From the NCBI RefSeq assembly GCF_040685555.1, contig NZ_JBFBIK010000006.1:67161-131160 (forward strand): a stretch of DNA of 64,000 nucleotides. The letters run 5' to 3'. The notes beneath the pieces were generated by a model, which was not told where the DNA came from, did no database searches, and saw only the letters and a list, made by a program, of their open reading frames with translations. Source of the DNA: Sphaerisporangium sp040685555. GTDB lineage: Bacteria > Actinomycetota > Actinomycetes > Streptosporangiales > Streptosporangiaceae. Made by a program: the position numbers and the translations under genes. This document shows positions 45,981 through 54,218 of this stretch, in pieces. Numbering within the stretch: position 1 is the first letter of the stretch; each line of letters begins with the position of its first letter.

Positions 45981-46925
45981 ATGCTGAGCCGTCTGCGATC
46001 GAGTCCCCTGCTCCGGGTGGGTCTGGCGCTCGTCGCCCTGGCTTTCCTGACGTACGGCCTGCGCAGGAACTGGAACGACTCCGTGGCCGCGCTGAGCGGG
46101 CTGTCGTGGTGGACGGTGGCCGGGTCCCTCGCCGCCGTCCTCATCGGGCTCGGGTTCATGCTGCTGGCCTGGCGGGCCGTGCTGGCCGGGTTCGGCTCCC
46201 CGCTGCCTCTGCGCGTCGCCGCCAAGGTCCTGTTCATGGGACAGCTCGGCAAGTACGTCCCCGGCTCGGTGTGGGCGTTCGCCGCGATGGTGGAGCTGGC
46301 CCGCGACCACGGCTCCCCGCCCCGCCGCACGTTCGGCGCGACGGTGGTGGGCCTTGTGACCTCGCTCGGCTGCGCGCTCGCGCTCGCGGCGGTGACGCTG
46401 CCCCTGACCTCGCAGGCGGTGGCCAGGCAGACGTGGTACCTGCTGCTGCTGATCCCGCTCATCGTCATTGGCCTGCACCCCCGGGTGCTGACCTTCGGGC
46501 TCAACCTCGTGCTGAGGATCGGGCGCAAGGAGCCGCTCGACCGGGTGCTGTCCGGGCCGGCGATGCTGGCCGCGACCGCGTGGACGATGATCGGCTGGCT
46601 GTTCTACGGCGTGCACATCTGGCTGCTGCTCACCGACATGCGTCCCGGCGGTCCATCGCTGTTCGCCGTCGCCGCCGGGGCGTACGCGCTCGCGTGGGTG
46701 ACCGGCCTGCTCACCGTGATCGTCCCGGCCGGCATCGGGGTCCGCGAGGGCGCCATGGTGCTGGTGCTCGCACCCCTCCTGGACGCTCCCCGCGCGCTGG
46801 TCATCGCGATCGTGTCCCGGCTGGCCTTCACCCTGGCCGACGTCCTGTGGGCCGGGCTGGGCTTCCTGCTGGCGCGCGGTCAGGCGTCCGAGGAGAGCAG
46901 GGCCTCGGCGTACGCCGCCCAGTAG
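45981..46925 (+). CDS. LPG-synthase-TM (AglD/UPF0104-like) membrane protein, copy 2
   Basis: The 314-residue protein is a paralogue of the protein at 44085-45008: AWRAVLAGFGSPLPLRVAAK, VLFMGQLGKYVPGSVWAFAA and VPAGIGVREGAMVLVLAPLL align well. It has eight or so helices and no catalytic domain. The two copies sit on opposite strands around the methyltransferase, which suggests duplication with inversion or two specialised transport subunits. ATG 45981 is best supported as a leaderless start; an upstream in-frame ATG at 45900 would add a charged extension without homology. Its 3' end overlaps the convergent GT4 gene by 46 bp. Confidence 0.87.
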   Translation: MLSRLRSSPLLRVGLALVALAFLTYGLRRNWNDSVAALSGLSWWTVAGSLAAVLIGLGFMLLAWRAVLAGFGSPLPLRVAAKVLFMGQLGKYVPGSVWAFAAMVELARDHGSPPRRTFGATVVGLVTSLGCALALAAVTLPLTSQAVARQTWYLLLLIPLIVIGLHPRVLTFGLNLVLRIGRKEPLDRVLSGPAMLAATAWTMIGWLFYGVHIWLLLTDMRPGGPSLFAVAAGAYALAWVTGLLTVIVPAGIGVREGAMVLVLAPLLDAPRALVIAIVSRLAFTLADVLWAGLGFLLARGQASEESRASAYAAQ

Positions 46926-47956
46926 GGGTCGGGGTCCACGGCCTTCACGCCCTGGCGCAGCCGCTCGGGCTCGCCCTCCGCGTAGAACCGGGTGATCGCC
47001 TCGGTGAGCGCCCCGGCCGAACCCGGCTCGACGAGCAGCCCGTCGACCCCGTCGGTGACGTGGTCTGCCAGGGCCCCCACGCGGGTGGCGATGACCGGGA
47101 GGCCGTGCTCGTGGCCGAGCCAGGCGTTCTGGCTGGCCGTGACGCTGCGGTAGGGCAGCACTAGGGCGTCGGCCCCGGCGAACAGCGCGGGCAGGTCGCC
47201 GGCGGGGACGTACCCCGGCCGCAGCTCGACCCGCTCACCCAGGCCCAGCTCCGCGATCAGGGCGCGGGTCTCGTCCAGGCCGCCCCAGAACTCGCCCGCG
47301 ACCGTGAGCGAGACGCCCGGCACGGGGGCCAGCGCGCGCAGCAGCAGGTCGAGCCCCTTGTACGGCCGGACCATGCCGAAGAACAGCAGCCTGTGCCGAA
47401 CCCCGCCGTCGGACCTCGCCTCGGCGGTCGTGGGCAGGTGCGGCGGCAGCGCGGCGACCCGGACCGGCGCGGACGCCAGGTCGCGGGCGAGCCCCGCCTG
47501 CTCCTCGGAATGCGCCAGCACCCGGTCGGCCCGCCGCAGCAACGCCTTCACCAGCGGGGCGTCGTACGGCTTGCGCTCGTGCGGCAGCACGTTGTGGCAG
47601 AGCGCGACCACCGGGCTCCTGCGGCGCAGGCCGTAAAGGATGCCCAGGTAGGCGGGCACCTGCACGGAGCTCAGCAGGGTCAGCACGGCGAGGTCGGCGC
47701 CGCGCAGCCGTCGCCCGCAGCGGACCCACCCGTCGGGACGACGCCAGTCGAGGTCACGCCGGACGTGCGGGAACGGCCTGCCCTCGGGCGCCGAGATCGT
47801 CTGCTGCCCGGGATACAGGAAGGAGGGGTACTGCGCACGCCAGGACTCGATCACGACGTCGTGGCCCAGGGCCGCCAGCCGGTGCGCCAGCTCCGTGGTG
47901 TGCTGGGCCCCGCCGCCCTTGTACGGGTAGGCGGGCCCGACGATCGCGACCCGCAC
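46880..47956 (-). CDS. Glycosyltransferase family 4 (GT-B)
   Basis: The 358-residue protein begins VRVAIVGPAYPYKGGGAQHT, typical for GT4, with the donor half RHRLLFFGMVRPYKGLDLLL, LTVAGEFWGGLDETRALI, and a nucleotide-sugar region VLPYRSVTASQNAWLGHEHG (the usual E-x7-E element is changed: the first E position is not kept). Later parts read LPVIATRVGALADHV. Donor and acceptor are unknown. It starts 1 nt after the stop of the upstream GT2 gene, so they are probably co-transcribed. The 3' end overlaps the convergent LPG-TM gene. Confidence 0.89.
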   Translation of the reverse strand: MRVAIVGPAYPYKGGGAQHTTELAHRLAALGHDVVIESWRAQYPSFLYPGQQTISAPEGRPFPHVRRDLDWRRPDGWVRCGRRLRGADLAVLTLLSSVQVPAYLGILYGLRRRSPVVALCHNVLPHERKPYDAPLVKALLRRADRVLAHSEEQAGLARDLASAPVRVAALPPHLPTTAEARSDGGVRHRLLFFGMVRPYKGLDLLLRALAPVPGVSLTVAGEFWGGLDETRALIAELGLGERVELRPGYVPAGDLPALFAGADALVLPYRSVTASQNAWLGHEHGLPVIATRVGALADHVTDGVDGLLVEPGSAGALTEAITRFYAEGEPERLRQGVKAVDPDPYWAAYAEALLSSDA

Positions 47957-47957
47957 C

Positions 47958-48887
47958 TCAGGCGCCCCGGGACCGGACGATCAGGTCGGCCAGGAGTGCG
48001 AGCGATCCGATGATCAGCCCGGAGAGGACGAGCATGACCGTGCTCGCCGGGAAGTAGAACGGGTGCCGGAACATGTCGACGACACCCTTGCCCAGACCGA
48101 TCACGACCAGCCAGATCGCGGGCGGCATGAGCACCTTGAGCGGGTTGAAGTACATCACCATGCGCAGCACCTGCAGGATGTAGCGGTAGGCGTCGGAGAT
48201 GAAGCTGAACTTCGACTTGCCCGCCCGCTTGCTGTACTCGATGGGCATGTAGTGCACGTCGTGCTGGTTCGACAGGAACGCCAGCGTGATCGTCGTCACG
48301 CAGGAGAAACCGGGAGGCAGCAGGCGCAGGTAGGGCAGGGAGACCGACTTCCTGAAGGCCCGCAGGCCGGAGTTCAGGTCGGGGATCTCCTGGCCGGCCA
48401 GGCGCTCGGCCACCTTGCGGATGAACCACTTGGCCGGCACCCGGAGGATCTTGTGAGAGCCCTGCTCGCTGGTGCGCGCGCCGACGACCTGGTCGACCGT
48501 CGGGTCCTTCTCCAGGAGCTGCACGAGCTCGGGGATGCGCTCGTTGGGGTAGGTCATGTCGGCGTCGGTCCACACGACGATCTCGCCGAGCGCGTCCTGC
48601 GTGCCGATGCGCCGCACGGTGCCCGAGCCGCCGTTGCGGTGGAACGGCACGATGCGCATGCTCGGAAACCGGGGGGCGGCCTCCCGCAGGCGGGCGAGCG
48701 TCTCGTCGGTGGAGTGGTCGTCCACAGCGACCAGCTCATAGGTGTAACCGCTGACGTCCATGGCGCCGCAGATGCGCTCGACCTCTTCGATGACGTGGTC
48801 CTGCTCGTTGTAACAGGGCAGGACGATCGTCACGTACGGCTTCGCTTCCACGGCGGATCCCGTCTCAGGCGTCTCGGTCACACTCAC
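47958..48887 (-). CDS. Membrane-anchored GT2 glycosyltransferase (polyprenyl-phosphate type)
   Basis: The 309-residue protein (GTG 48887) has a GT2 domain: YVTIVLPCYNEQDHVIEEVE, LVAVDDHSTDETLARL, VVWTDADMTYPNERIPEL (DAD metal site) and the QEIPDLNSGLRAFRKSV acceptor-side motif of DPM1/GtrB-like enzymes. Two hydrophobic helices follow near residues 238-262 and 273-300. These transfer sugars to polyprenyl phosphate for later use outside the membrane, supplying the GT-C enzymes encoded to the right. A TATCCT element 8 nt upstream and no ribosome binding site suggest leaderless transcription; longer upstream frames lack homology. Confidence 0.9.
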   Translation of the reverse strand: MSVTETPETGSAVEAKPYVTIVLPCYNEQDHVIEEVERICGAMDVSGYTYELVAVDDHSTDETLARLREAAPRFPSMRIVPFHRNGGSGTVRRIGTQDALGEIVVWTDADMTYPNERIPELVQLLEKDPTVDQVVGARTSEQGSHKILRVPAKWFIRKVAERLAGQEIPDLNSGLRAFRKSVSLPYLRLLPPGFSCVTTITLAFLSNQHDVHYMPIEYSKRAGKSKFSFISDAYRYILQVLRMVMYFNPLKVLMPPAIWLVVIGLGKGVVDMFRHPFYFPASTVMLVLSGLIIGSLALLADLIVRSRGA

Positions 48888-48895
48888 GTCGGGCG

Positions 48896-48901
48896 AGGAT
48901 A
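48896..48901 (-). promoter_or_regulatory. -10-like element, leaderless start of GT2 gene
   Basis: TATCCT on the minus strand is 8 nt before GTG 48887; no Shine-Dalgarno sequence lies between. Confidence 0.45.
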
Positions 48902-49038
48902 CAGTGCCCAGCCGCCCTTCGAGTCCACTATGTCGCCACCTGGAGAGACTCCGCGGGCACGGACCGGCGGGGCTGGACCCGCTGACCACAGCCTTCCCGA
49001 TCGGGGGACCACTATGCGAGGCCGCCGCCGCCCTGGCG

Positions 49039-49950
49039 CTAGTTGGGGACGTACATGTACGCGACCCCGGGCAGGCCCTCGACCGCCTGCATGACCCGCT
49101 CGGCCACCGCGGGGGCCCGGACCTTCACGTGGAAGGCCTCGTTCATGCTCGCGAGCAGCAGCGGCGGAGCGGAGCCGGGGCCCTCGGGGTAGTAGCGCTT
49201 CTGGAGCATCAGCGCGTGGGCACGATCCTCGAAGTAGATCTTCTCCACCCCTTCGACCGAGCGGATGCGGTCGGCGATGGCCTGCTTCTGCTCCTCGGTG
49301 ACGTGCCGGTCGGTCACCGGCCCGCACCGGTCCTCCCATATCGGATCGTTGCCGCACAGGTTGACGGTGAGGTCGGCCTTGCCCCGCCAGAAGCTCGTCG
49401 GCCGGCGGGACACCTCACGCACCCCGGTGAAGGCCCGCACCCGCTCGGCGAACCGGGGGAAGTCCGCGGAGCGGCGCAAGGTGCCGGTGATCGAGTTCAG
49501 GAAGTTCTCCGGCTTGACATTGGTCCGGTACGCGGGGTCCAGGTACTGCGACGACGACCGGCGCCACAGCTCGTAGGCGTCCTGCTTGCTGATGAACTTC
49601 ACCGAGGCCACCTCCGGGAGGGCGCGCACGGCGTCCGCGACCTGCCGGGGGTCGTCCGCGATGTCGTAGACCTCCTCCGAGCAGCGGCGGGGCAGGTCGG
49701 AGTCGCACAACTCGACGTTGAACCCGAGTTGCTCGGGCACCGGGCCGGCCGGCGGCGCGAGCGGCCTGCGCGACTGGTCGTAGAGGTACCACCCGCCGCC
49801 CGCGAGCGCGCCCAGCAGCACGACCACCGCGACCCCGGCGGCCACCGGCCCCCGATGGGCCGACAGCCAGGCGCGCAGCCTCGGCCCCCGATCGGGATCG
49901 CCGCCGAACGACAGCTCCTCGGTCGCGGGCGGATCCAGGGGCGCGGTCAC
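49039..49950 (-). CDS. Single-pass protein with two tandem FtsX extracellular domains
   Basis: The protein (about 303 residues) has a cytoplasmic head, one transmembrane helix (about residues 36-57, GPVAAGVAVVVLLGALAGGGW) and two repeats of the FtsX ectodomain. Repeat 1: FNVELCDSDLPRRCSEEVYD, then a segment with VRALPEVASVKFISKQDAYE and FPRFAERVRAFTGVREV. Repeat 2: LTVNLCGNDPIWEDRCGPV, then EEQKQAIADRIRSVEGVEKI and VMQAVEGLPGVAYMYV. Each repeat keeps the two-cysteine loop and the helix-strand pattern. The FtsX permease core is absent, so it cannot be an ABC transporter subunit. It may bind a cell-wall hydrolase or compete with real FtsX; inference only. Two in-frame starts, 49950 and 49980, are possible. 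Downstream it is followed by the GT2 gene 151 nt away. Confidence 0.82.
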   Translation of the reverse strand: MTAPLDPPATEELSFGGDPDRGPRLRAWLSAHRGPVAAGVAVVVLLGALAGGGWYLYDQSRRPLAPPAGPVPEQLGFNVELCDSDLPRRCSEEVYDIADDPRQVADAVRALPEVASVKFISKQDAYELWRRSSSQYLDPAYRTNVKPENFLNSITGTLRRSADFPRFAERVRAFTGVREVSRRPTSFWRGKADLTVNLCGNDPIWEDRCGPVTDRHVTEEQKQAIADRIRSVEGVEKIYFEDRAHALMLQKRYYPEGPGSAPPLLLASMNEAFHVKVRAPAVAERVMQAVEGLPGVAYMYVPN

Positions 49951-50026
49951 GGGGCCCACTTTGCCGATCACCGTCGTCACCGGTCAACCGGTTCGCGCGA
50001 CCCGGCCCTGTGGGTCCCCGGCCCGC

Positions 50027-52168
50027 TCAGGGCCGGCCGGGCGGGGGGACGGCCATCCAGACGTCGATGGCCAGCGACCACGTGCCGTTCGGCGGGTCGA
50101 CCAGGGAACGCTCGTCCTGGCGGGTGCGGAGCTCCATGACCTGGGTGGCCGGGCCGTACGGGGCCAGCTGGGCGGGCCGCGCCGCGAGGACCACCGGGCG
50201 GCGGCCGGCGGACCGGATGCGCCCGGCCAGGCGGCGCACGTCGGCGGGCGCCGCGAGGTTGATGTCGGCGCCGGGAACCGCGGCGGGGCCCGCCTCGCCG
50301 GAAAGGCGCACCTGGGCCACCGGAAGCCCGCACGTGCCCCGGACGACCTGGGTGAACCGGTCGCCGGTGACGCGCTCGACGATCAGCACCGAGGCGTCGC
50401 GGGGCAGCGCGCCGCACAGCCTCGCGACCGCCGCCGCCTCCCCCCGCTCGACGGGCGAGAACGCCGTGCCGATCGAGGTCACCGCGGCCGGGAGCACCAC
50501 TAGCGCGCCACCGACCCCGAGCAGCGTGCGCTGGACGCCCGGCCCGTACCCCGCCTGCCGCGCCCTGGCCCACATCCAGCGCAGCCCCCAGACCGCCAGC
50601 ACGATCAGGCCGGGGATGATCACCGGTACGAGCCGCCGTGACGCGAAGGGATGGTCGGGGGTGATGGCCGGGCGCCAGAGCGTGGTGACGGTCGTCCAGG
50701 CGATGATCGCCAGCGGCAGCAGCCAGACGAACCCCCTGCCCCGCGCCATGCGCCGCGCCAGCACCGCTGCGGCCAGCGTGGCCAGCACGACCACCGGGAC
50801 GCCGACGTACCAGATCACCCAGTACAGGGAGTTCTCGTAGTAGAGGCGGCTCGGGTCGGGCGGCAACCCGTTGGCCAGCTGCGTCATCATGATGAACTTC
50901 GCGTTCTGCACGTCGCCCTCGGCCGTGGCCACGCGCTGCACGGTCTGCACCCACGGACGTACGGCCAGGCCGAGCGTCACCAGGGCCACCAGGCCCGCCG
51001 CCAGCCCGGGCAGCCACCGCGCGGCCCTGCCGGTGCGCACCGCCCTCCAGGCGACCGGGATGATCACCGGCCCGAGAACCGCCCCCGCCGCCGTGGCCGC
51101 GAGGACGGCCGCGCAGATGGCGAGCAACGGCACGACCGAGTCGGACAGGTAGTCGAGATACGGCCTGGCCAGGAGGTACGCCGCGAGGAAGCCGAGCCCC
51201 ACGCCCACGGCGAGGCCCCCGAGGAGCGGCGGGCCCATGCGCGCGTACCGCTCCCCCCGGCCGCTCCCCCGGCGCAACGCGATCAGCAGCCCGGCGTACG
51301 CCGCCACGGGCAGCACGTCCCTGAGCCCGTCGATGCGCACCAGGACGGCGAGGCCGAAGACGAGCCCGGCGAGCGCCGCCGCGCGCGGGCGGGCATGGCG
51401 GGGACGGCGGGGACGGCGGGCACAGACGTCGAACGCGAGCGCGATGCCCCCGAAGATGAGGATCAGCGACGGGATCTCGCTGAACGTGGTGCGCGAGGTG
51501 TACAGGATCGGCAGCGCGACCGCGAAGGCCAGCGCGGCGAGCGGGGCCCAGCGCGCCCCGGCGAACCGGGCGGCGACACCCGCGACGGTGAGCACGGCCA
51601 GGCCGCCGAGCACGGGGGGCACCAGCAGCAGGCCGGAGACCCCGCCCAGCCACTGCCCGATGGCCTGGATGATCGGCGCCCCCGGCATGAACTGCGGCAC
51701 GATCGCGCCGCCGTGGTCGTAGACGCCCACGCTGGCCGGGACCAGCGCCGGATCCGCGCCGCCGAAGGCCGCCGTGCCGTACGGGATCGGGAGGGACCCT
51801 CGGCCCGCCAGCCAGATGGCGTACTGGGCGTAGGTGGCGGGATCCCTGCGGATCACGAGCTGCTCGCTGTGGAAGACCCCGTTGAACACCACGGAGGCGG
51901 CGGCGATGCCGAAGGTGGCGGCGGCGTGCCAGGCCGTGGCGTCGGCCGCCTCGCCTTCGCGGGCCAGCCGCGCGCCGTACACGGACAGGGCGGCGGCGAG
52001 CGCGCCGCCGAGCAGCAGCATGGGCAGCGGGCGAAACCAGCCGAGCAGGAGCAGCGGCAGCCCCGCCAGCAGCCAGCCGGTCAGCGCGAGGGCAGGCATG
52101 ATCGACACTGCGGCGAGCACCCGGCCCGCCGACGGCCATCGCGCGTGATCGAGCCAGGTACCGTCCAT
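50027..52168 (-). CDS. Large multi-pass membrane glycosyltransferase-like protein (GT-C type)
   Basis: This 713-residue protein starts MDGTWLDHARWPSAGRVLAA and has about a dozen hydrophobic helices, with a long loop early (EQLVIRRDPATYAQYAIWLA and GVYDHGGAIVPQFMPGAP), resembling the first extracytoplasmic loop of GT-C enzymes where acidic residues bind the polyprenyl-linked donor. A soluble C-terminal domain (about 580-713) contains VSLIGTAFSPVERGE-type sequence and DASVLIVERVTGDRF. No precise family can be named with confidence. A TAGGCT element is 10 nt before the ATG at 52168. The neighbouring mannosyltransferase-like gene at 52358 is divergent. Confidence 0.8.
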   Translation of the reverse strand: MDGTWLDHARWPSAGRVLAAVSIMPALALTGWLLAGLPLLLLGWFRPLPMLLLGGALAAALSVYGARLAREGEAADATAWHAAATFGIAAASVVFNGVFHSEQLVIRRDPATYAQYAIWLAGRGSLPIPYGTAAFGGADPALVPASVGVYDHGGAIVPQFMPGAPIIQAIGQWLGGVSGLLLVPPVLGGLAVLTVAGVAARFAGARWAPLAALAFAVALPILYTSRTTFSEIPSLILIFGGIALAFDVCARRPRRPRHARPRAAALAGLVFGLAVLVRIDGLRDVLPVAAYAGLLIALRRGSGRGERYARMGPPLLGGLAVGVGLGFLAAYLLARPYLDYLSDSVVPLLAICAAVLAATAAGAVLGPVIIPVAWRAVRTGRAARWLPGLAAGLVALVTLGLAVRPWVQTVQRVATAEGDVQNAKFIMMTQLANGLPPDPSRLYYENSLYWVIWYVGVPVVVLATLAAAVLARRMARGRGFVWLLPLAIIAWTTVTTLWRPAITPDHPFASRRLVPVIIPGLIVLAVWGLRWMWARARQAGYGPGVQRTLLGVGGALVVLPAAVTSIGTAFSPVERGEAAAVARLCGALPRDASVLIVERVTGDRFTQVVRGTCGLPVAQVRLSGEAGPAAVPGADINLAAPADVRRLAGRIRSAGRRPVVLAARPAQLAPYGPATQVMELRTRQDERSLVDPPNGTWSLAIDVWMAVPPPGRP

Positions 52169-52178
52169 CTGTGCCGCG

Positions 52179-52184
52179 AGCCTA
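52179..52184 (-). promoter_or_regulatory. -10-like element near the start of the GT-C type gene
   Basis: TAGGCT on the minus strand is 10 nt before ATG 52168, allowing a leader of only a few bases. Confidence 0.4.
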
Positions 52185-52243
52185 GCCTCAGGAACGCCCC
52201 GCGTGGATGCGGGCGCGGCCGGTGGAAGCGGGTAGCGTACGGC

Positions 52244-52397
52244 CCGGCCCGTCGATCGTTCGAGTGTGGGGGATGAAGTGGTGACACCCGGGCGCCGTCG
52301 GTGGCTCGCCGCGGTGCCGTCCGGCCCTTCGATCGTTGGTGCGTGGGGGATGACGTGGTGACAGCGGGGCGGCACCGGTGGTTCGCCGCGGTGCTGT
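52244..52397 (+). repeat. Tandem duplication, 77-bp period, of a gene start
   Basis: Sequence from 52244 (CCGGCCCGTCGATCGTT...) recurs from 52321 (CCGGCCCTTCGATCGTT...). Both copies contain GTGGGGGATGA-GTGGTGACA-type ribosome binding and start sequence and RRWLAAV/HRWFAAV coding. The period of 77 is 3n+2. Divergence of the copies (about 15-20 percent by eye) argues against an assembly error. Confidence 0.8.
52281..52361 (+). CDS. 26-residue leader ORF created by duplication of the next gene's start
   Basis: GTG 52281 lies behind a GGGGGATGAAGTG sequence and encodes MTPGRRRWLAAVPSGPSIVG then AWGMTW, ending at TGA 52359-52361, which overlaps the GTG start of the membrane mannosyltransferase-like gene at 52358 (GTGA). 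Its first residues copy those of the downstream protein (MTAGRHRWFAAV). It may couple translation to the downstream gene; the peptide itself is probably not functional. Confidence 0.45.
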   Translation: MTPGRRRWLAAVPSGPSIVGAWGMTW

Positions 52398-54088
52398 CGG
52401 CCGGGGTGGTGCTGCGGGCGCTGGCCATGATCGGTTACCGGCCGGCCCTCTGGTTCCCCGACTCCTACACCTACGTGGTCACCGCGATGCGGCCCCGGCC
52501 CGACCTCGTGCGGCCCGCCGGGTACTCGATGTTCCTCCGGCTGCTGGAGCCCTTCCACAGCTTCGGGGTCGTGGCACTCGTCCAGCACGTGCTGGGCCTG
52601 GCCACGGGCGTGCTCGTCTACGCCGCCGCACGCCGCCTGCACGCCCCGGACCGGGTCCCCTCGGGCCAGGTCGCCTCGGGCGGGGTCCGCTCAGGCGGGG
52701 TCGACTCAGGCCGCGTCGGCTCGGGCCGGGGCGGGTCGGGCTGGACCGGGTCGGGCTGGACCGGGTCGGGCTTCGTCGGCGCGCTGGCCGCGGCGCCGGT
52801 GCTGCTCGACGCCTACCAGGTCGAGCTGGAGCACCTCCTGGTCTCCGACACGCTGTTCATGTTCCTGGTCGTCGCGGCGGTCTACGTCGCCATGGGGCCG
52901 CTGACCTGGCGTACGGCCTGCGTCACCGGCCTGCTCCTGGCGACCGCCACGCTCACCAGGACGGTGGGGCTGCCGCTGATCGCGGTCGTGGCGGGCTGGC
53001 TGCTCGTACACCACCTGTTGGCGGCACGCCGTCTCAGGCCCGCACCGGCCGAGGGGCCGGACCTGGCGGAGGTGCCTCCCGGGTCCGCGTCGGCCGAGGG
53101 GCCGGGCCTGGCGGAGGTGCGTCCCGGGTCCGCAGCGTCCGGGGGGGTCGCGCGGAGGGTGCGGCTGGTGGGGGTGCTCGTGGTCGTGGCCCTGGTGCCG
53201 ATCGCCGGGTACGCGGCCTGGTTCTCCTCGGCGCACCACCGGTTCGGCATCGTCGGCTCCAACGGGGTCTTCCTCTACGCCCGCACGATGGCGTTCGCCG
53301 ACTGCGGTGTCCTGCGCCCGCCGCCGGACCTCGCGGTGCTGTGCGACCCCACCCCCCCCGCCCGCCGCCCCCCGTCGCAGGAGTACGTCTGGGCCGCCGG
53401 CTCGCCGCTGGTGGCGCTGCCCGGCATCACCTTCACCGCGCGGACCGACCGGCTCGCGGGCCGGTTCGCGCTCCTGGCCCTGCGCGGCCAGCCGGTGGAC
53501 TACGCGGCCTCGGTGCTGTCCGAGCTCGCCCGGTCGTTCGCCTGGGGCCGCCCGGTCTATCCCGACCAGCAGATCTACGACCACTACGAGTTCCCCGCCG
53601 CGCCGCCCCCGCCGCCCGACCGCGACCCCGCCACGGCGGGCGCGGAGTTCGCCGTGCGGTACGAGCGGGGGCCCATCGGCACACGGATCACCGAACCGTT
53701 CGCGGGCTGGACGCGGGCCTACCAGGACGTGGCGAGGCTCCCCGGCACGGTGCTGCTGGCGCTGCTACTGGCCCCTCCCGTGGTGGCGGCGGCCCGCCGG
53801 CGCACGACCCACCGTACGGCCGCACGTCTCGCCGCACGTACGGACGCGGGCGCACGTACGGACGCGGACCCCTCCGCACGTACCGGCGCGGGTGCGGAGG
53901 GGTCGTGGGTGCTGCCGTGGGTCATGGCGCTGTCGTTGCTGGTCATCCCGGCCGCGACGGCCGAGTTCGACTACCGCTACGTGCTGCCCGCGGTGCCGCT
54001 GGCGTGTCTCGCCGCAGCCCTCATGACCTCCAGACAGGCGGATCAGTCAGAGACCGCACTACCTGCGAAGTCTGTGAATTTCCAGTAA
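52358..54088 (+). CDS. Multi-pass membrane glycosyltransferase-like protein (GT-C type) with internal repeats
   Basis: The 576-residue protein starts MTAGRHRWFAAVLSAGVVLR and has a first long loop with PALWFPDSYTYVVTAMRPRP, carrying an acidic D-S-Y-T pattern as expected for GT-C donors, then about nine helices. It is interrupted by low-complexity insertions: a Ser-Gly-Gly/Val repeat (from about 52653 to 52775), a 15-residue tandem duplication AEGPxLAEVxPGSAx (53048-53137) and an ARTDAG repeat near 53820-53895. These lie in loops, so they should not disturb helices. Substrate unknown; likely transfers a polyprenyl-linked sugar outside the membrane. GTG 52358 follows GGGGGA. Preceded by a duplication-made leader ORF. 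Confidence 0.82.
   Translation: MTAGRHRWFAAVLSAGVVLRALAMIGYRPALWFPDSYTYVVTAMRPRPDLVRPAGYSMFLRLLEPFHSFGVVALVQHVLGLATGVLVYAAARRLHAPDRVPSGQVASGGVRSGGVDSGRVGSGRGGSGWTGSGWTGSGFVGALAAAPVLLDAYQVELEHLLVSDTLFMFLVVAAVYVAMGPLTWRTACVTGLLLATATLTRTVGLPLIAVVAGWLLVHHLLAARRLRPAPAEGPDLAEVPPGSASAEGPGLAEVRPGSAASGGVARRVRLVGVLVVVALVPIAGYAAWFSSAHHRFGIVGSNGVFLYARTMAFADCGVLRPPPDLAVLCDPTPPARRPPSQEYVWAAGSPLVALPGITFTARTDRLAGRFALLALRGQPVDYAASVLSELARSFAWGRPVYPDQQIYDHYEFPAAPPPPPDRDPATAGAEFAVRYERGPIGTRITEPFAGWTRAYQDVARLPGTVLLALLLAPPVVAAARRRTTHRTAARLAARTDAGARTDADPSARTGAGAEGSWVLPWVMALSLLVIPAATAEFDYRYVLPAVPLACLAAALMTSRQADQSETALPAKSVNFQ
52653..52775 (+). repeat. In-frame Ser-Gly-rich tandem repeat (about 15-bp units)
   Basis: Degenerate 15-bp units TCGGGC-GGGTC coding SGG-V/SG-W-type residues are repeated about seven times; the last units (GGCTGGACCGGGTCG) are nearly identical. 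Copy number may vary between strains without frameshift. Confidence 0.7.
53048..53137 (+). repeat. 45-bp tandem duplication x2
   Basis: Copies 53048-53092 and 53093-53137 differ at a few positions and code AEGPDLAEVPPGSAS and AEGPGLAEVRPGSAA. Length is a multiple of three. Confidence 0.8.
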
Positions 54089-54218
54089 AGGAGCCAATAA
54101 GGATATTCCAGCAAATATCCTCCTGTCGGTAAGCTTGGCCGCCGTGTCGACCCCTCTGGAGATTCATGATCATGAGCCTTTTCACCGGATCATGCTGCCC
54201 AGAACCGGGCCGGTGACC

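Noticed and set aside
49977..52139. 720-codon leftward frame overlapping the GT-C type gene
   Set aside because: Frame-shifted shadow: rich in Arg, Gly, Ala and Pro without membrane helices, whereas the accepted frame has a dozen helices.
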